NCBI GenBank assembly: GCA_006384855.1
Contig: VCJN01002102.1
Span: 1-64,000, forward strand
Direction: 5' to 3'
Source of the DNA: Tetraselmis striata
Lineage: Eukaryota; Chlorophyta; Chlorodendrophyceae; Chlorodendrales; Chlorodendraceae
Length of the DNA: 64,000 nucleotides
A model generated the notes under the pieces. It did no database searches and was not told the origin of the DNA. It was given only the letters and a program-made list of their open reading frames with translations. Positions 61,133 through 64,000 of the stretch are shown here, one piece after another (the first letter of the stretch is position 1; the number at the start of each line of letters is the position of its first letter). Position numbers and translations under genes: made by a program.

Positions 61133-61800
61133 GGTGAGATTTGATTTGTGGAAAGTAGGTAGCTTGTTTATAGCATCACTCGCTGCGCCGGTTATGCCTT
61201 TCTAGGTTATCTACACCCATCGTGCACGGCCATTTCAAAGACACCGCGAAGATGAGGACGGGAGTAGACATACAAGGAACAAGCACATGAAGATGGCGGT
61301 TATAGACGGAACAACAATTGTCGACCTCACAGCCGGAACCGGGACAACCGCGGTGCGTGAGGGGTGCAACCTGGGTGGGTGACATAACAATGCGAAATTG
61401 AAATTGAAATTGCTTACAAAGTCTAGTCTGCTGCATCCACTCGCTCAGACAGTTGTTCTTAGGACATGCTATCTCTAACCACAGTGGGGAACACGAAGTG
61501 TTATCACAGCTCAAGCTATCGGCCATCCTCCTAGTATGTCCCAGCCCCTCCTCCTTCCAGTGGGCTATAGCTAAGACAGCAGCGCCCTCATGCTGTCCCT
61601 ACCTAAGTCAGACCCATCCCATCCAGAGCTCAGCAGGCACGCTAAGGCAGCCAGAGGCGTCCCGCCTGCCGCTACTGAGGTGTGATGGGGGAGGGGAGCC
61701 AACTGGAATAGCTGCATTGTGCTCGGTATTTATGTACCGCTGAGCTGGCTAGCTTAGTGGGGTGGGGGCTGCAATGCCTTCCATCTCCAATATTTTTGGC
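61133..61800. other. intergenic, no feature seen
   Basis: Short open frames exist on both strands, but none shows conserved motifs, splice structure or repeat identity. Confidence 0.35.
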
Positions 61801-61814
61801 ACAATATACTGCGT

Positions 61815-62876
61815 TTAATGGCATGATGACTTCGTCTCGTGCCTGTACCAAGCCCGCGGGTCGGGCGATACACTGTCTGTAATATTTGCGGGGAAAGTGC
61901 TGGTAAATTCGAAAACATGCATCCGGGCGTATCGGCTAGAAACGTCCGTAGTTCCTGGGTTGAGGCGCTGATAGTCGCGGGCGTGCATCCGGCTTGGGGT
62001 TGGGTGCCTTGCCGGCGGAGAGTATCCGCAGACGGCCCACTTGCAACTGCAAGAGGGTCGTCCGGCGCGGGGGTCGACGGGGGCGATGAGCCTATGCCGC
62101 GAGCTGGGCCAGGCGGGACGCTTGCGCTGGTGTGCTGGTTGTGGAGGATTGCTCGTGGGGGCGGTGGCCTCCGAGGCCTCTCCTGTCGCGGTGGGGGCTT
62201 GGGATGCGGCCGGTGGAGCCGGCTCGGGGTGCGGGGCTGGATCGACGCTTGTCGCCAGCTGATCGACTTCCGGTGGCGAGTCGTCGCCGTCCATCTCCGT
62301 GTCTTGAGGGGCTGCCGCGGCCGCTTGTAGATGGCTAGTTGGTGGTGGCGGAAGCTCCCGGGAGAGCTGGCCGTGGTGCATCGCCGACTGGTCGGTTTTA
62401 GTCGGCGCCGGTTGGTGAATAGTCGCCATTTTCTCCCGCCCATGTAGGTGCATGGTACTGGCTGCGACGAGTTCCGCGTCGGATCGCGTGTTAGTGGCGA
62501 GTCCGGCTCTGCTCATCCCTGGTGGGGCGGCGGCAGCCGGCATAGGGGCGCGTTGGGTCACCGTCCGGACGTCGTGAGTTGATGTGTATACCCCGAGCTT
62601 GGGGCCGAGGGTACGGATCGGGTTTAGAAACATACCGCTGCGGCGCAGGTCGACCCCCGTCGCACGGTTGCGGGTCGCCAGATCGCTGAATAGCAGGGCG
62701 ACTTGTGTGGCACAGTCGGTACCAAGGGGAAGATCGATTGGGGGCTGGCGGGATTGGCGGGTCAAAACGCGGAGGAGACGGCGGATAGCAGGTGAGAGTC
62801 GGGTGCCTGTGAATTTTTTTCGCGGCAATGGTTGTTGGGATCTTGGGGGGTTGGGCTCTGCCGCTGCGCGGCGCAT
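61815..62876 (-). CDS. unrecognised Pro/Ala-rich protein, 353 codons
   Basis: One open frame without interruption, starting MRRAAAEPNPPRSQ. The first ~130 residues look folded (DLRRSGMFLNPIRTLGP, LGVYTSTHDVRTVTQR). The middle is low-complexity and rich in Pro and Ala (DPAPHPEPAPPAASQAPTAT), with acidic TEMDGDDSPPEVDQL. I do not know the family. Overlapping frames on both strands are also fairly open because of GC content, so coding status is uncertain. The start could lie further upstream in the duplicated segment. Confidence 0.35.
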   Translation of the reverse strand: MRRAAAEPNPPRSQQPLPRKKFTGTRLSPAIRRLLRVLTRQSRQPPIDLPLGTDCATQVALLFSDLATRNRATGVDLRRSGMFLNPIRTLGPKLGVYTSTHDVRTVTQRAPMPAAAAPPGMSRAGLATNTRSDAELVAASTMHLHGREKMATIHQPAPTKTDQSAMHHGQLSRELPPPPTSHLQAAAAAPQDTEMDGDDSPPEVDQLATSVDPAPHPEPAPPAASQAPTATGEASEATAPTSNPPQPAHQRKRPAWPSSRHRLIAPVDPRAGRPSCSCKWAVCGYSPPARHPTPSRMHARDYQRLNPGTTDVSSRYARMHVFEFTSTFPANITDSVSPDPRAWYRHETKSSCH

Positions 62877-63250
62877 CCATAGTGGCGCCGACCGCGGCCT
62901 CTTGTTGCTCCTCGGGTCTGTTGATGTTCATGATGGCTGTAGTGATAGTCTCATGTGAAGCATGCTCTTCACGCCTCTGTGGGCGATGGCCGGCAGTTTT
63001 GGCCTCGGGCGGGCAACAAGTGGAAGTCTGGTGCCTGCGATTTTTCTTGCAGCGATGGCTGTTCGGATCTTGGGAGGTTGGGTCGTGCTGCCGCGTGGCG
63101 CATCGATAGTGGCGCCGACCGCGGCCTTCTGTTGCTCCTCAGGTCTGGTGATGTCCATGGTGGCTGTAGTGATGGTCTCCTGTGGAGCCTGCCCTTCACG
63201 CGTCTGTGGGTGCTGGCCGGCAGTTGGCCTGATGGTGGGTCGCCTGGTCG
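62795..63250. repeat. ~228-bp imperfect tandem duplication
   Basis: gtgcctgtgaatttttttcg at ~62,800 pairs with gtgcctgcgatttttcttgc at ~63,030. Downstream, gcgcatccatagtggcgccg pairs with gcgcatcgatagtggcgccg, and both are followed by accgcggcct and tgttgctcct. Two copies, strongly diverged. On the minus strand both can encode EEQQ(K/E)AAVGAT(I/M)DAPR, so the unit may be a protein repeat. Confidence 0.8.
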
Positions 63251-63647
63251 TCGGGCTGTCCACCGTTTCACAGGAGTACACTACCATCACCAATAGAGCC
63301 GCGCCGGCTCGCCCGGGTTTAGTACATACGCAGTAATTCGCCCGGTGTTAAGGGCCGGCTGGAAAGTGAGAAGTCTAACAATGCGATCAACATGAAACAT
63401 CAACGCCTCGTGCGGTTTGCCACGCATTCATAATGTCGTTGCGGCCTTCTGTGTGTGGTGGGACGAGATGATGCATCCGACCCACTCGTTCAAACACATG
63501 AACTTGAAGCCAGTCCTTATTCACAACTAATGGACGCAAATCGCTGAAGTGAAATCCAAATGAAGTCGTGATTCTGTCAAAGATAAGCCATGGGACGAGA
63601 CTCAGAGACAACGTCCAAATGACTTCGTGAAGTGACCAGTTCTACCC

Positions 63648-63806
63648 ATGCCAATGACCATGGAAGAGGAGCGGGAAGAGCTTATAGCCGCGGAGAAGAG
63701 GAGACTCGAGGCGCCAAAGCGCCGAGGGCATTATGTGGTCAACCTGGTGACGACCATGATGAAATTATGTAGTACACTTTTCCATAAAATTGGCCTTCTT
63801 GAGTAG
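63648..63806 (+). CDS. small ORF, 52 codons, doubtful
   Basis: It starts MPMTMEEEREELIAAEKRRL, a charged helical stretch, and ends KIGLLE before TAG. It could be an exon or chance. No neighbours or motifs support it. The stretch 63,300-63,640 contains nothing else I can defend. Confidence 0.2.
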   Translation: MPMTMEEEREELIAAEKRRLEAPKRRGHYVVNLVTTMMKLCSTLFHKIGLLE

Positions 63807-63817
63807 CCGCTCGTATA

Positions 63818-64000
63818 TTTTGTCCCGACTTGGACGGAGTTTCAGTCACCGACGGCACAAACTACTCGCAACGACTATCACGTTCCCCTCGCCCTTATAT
63901 GTTTTGTCCCAGCTTGGCCAGAGTTTCAGCCACCGACGGCACAAACTACTTGTAACCATTACGTTCCCCTCGCCCTTATGCTTTGTCAAAGTTTGGACGG
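63818..64000. repeat. 80-84-bp tandem repeat running off the window
   Basis: ttttgtcccgacttggacgg starts at ~63,818, recurs in variant form at 63,902 and ~63,981, each followed by gagtttcag(t/c)caccgacgg and cgttcccctcgcccttat. Two full units and the start of a third are visible. Confidence 0.88.

Overview
This is nuclear DNA of a eukaryote, most likely a flagellated green alga (Chlorophyta or a close relative). Three things point there: a ~50-exon gene for the ciliary central-pair protein CFAP46 with GT-AG introns, a TGTAA motif placed like an algal polyadenylation signal behind that gene, and a degenerate TTTAGGG telomere-type tract in one intron. Gene DNA is GC-rich and its introns carry long pure G or C runs (up to 32 bp). 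There are no operons, no bacterial-type gene packing and no CRISPR array.

Layout. (1) 204-21,929, minus strand: CFAP46. Its introns hold a 211-bp tandem repeat, a tRNA-derived SINE, microsatellites and two copies of a short dispersed repeat. (2) 22,340-23,350: AT-rich spacer with a 41-bp inverted repeat 0.6 kb apart. (3) 23,355-35,891: a 12.5-kb Mutator-like (MULE) DNA transposon with ~2.74-kb terminal inverted repeats (TIRs). The TIRs are packed with short ATCG-rich palindromes and each contains a 30-bp G/C run. Inside are a MULE transposase with SWIM and AT-hook motifs (minus strand), an unknown ORF plus a DNA-methyltransferase-like ORF (plus strand), and a ~913-bp fold-back palindrome. (4) 37,261-37,686: a single-domain, bacterial-type CrcB/Fluc fluoride channel. 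(5) ~37,745-49,245: an 11.5-kb satellite of ~385-bp monomers in a four-monomer, ~1,530-bp higher-order repeat with variable (TG)n. (6) 49,245-54,520: a second SINE copy, a third dispersed repeat and an unrecognised multi-exon plus-strand gene with several frame breaks. (7) 54,524-61,127: a complete but inactivated Ty3/gypsy chromovirus on the minus strand, flanked by a 5-bp target duplication CCGAA, with a second DNA-methyltransferase-like domain between gag and protease. (8) 61,128-64,000: an unrecognised Pro/Ala-rich minus-strand ORF with an internal duplication, then an 80-84-bp tandem repeat running off the window.

How it fits together: two probable host genes (CFAP46 and the fluoride channel) sit in a block dominated by transposons and satellite. 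The most unusual points are two unrelated transposons that each carry a methyltransferase-like ORF, the palindrome-packed TIRs, and a satellite whose outermost recognisable monomer begins ~60 bp behind the fluoride-channel stop codon. Several frame breaks, in both host and transposon genes, fall in homopolymers. Single-base assembly errors should be excluded before any of them is called a pseudogene. All identifications come from reading the sequence; no database search was run.
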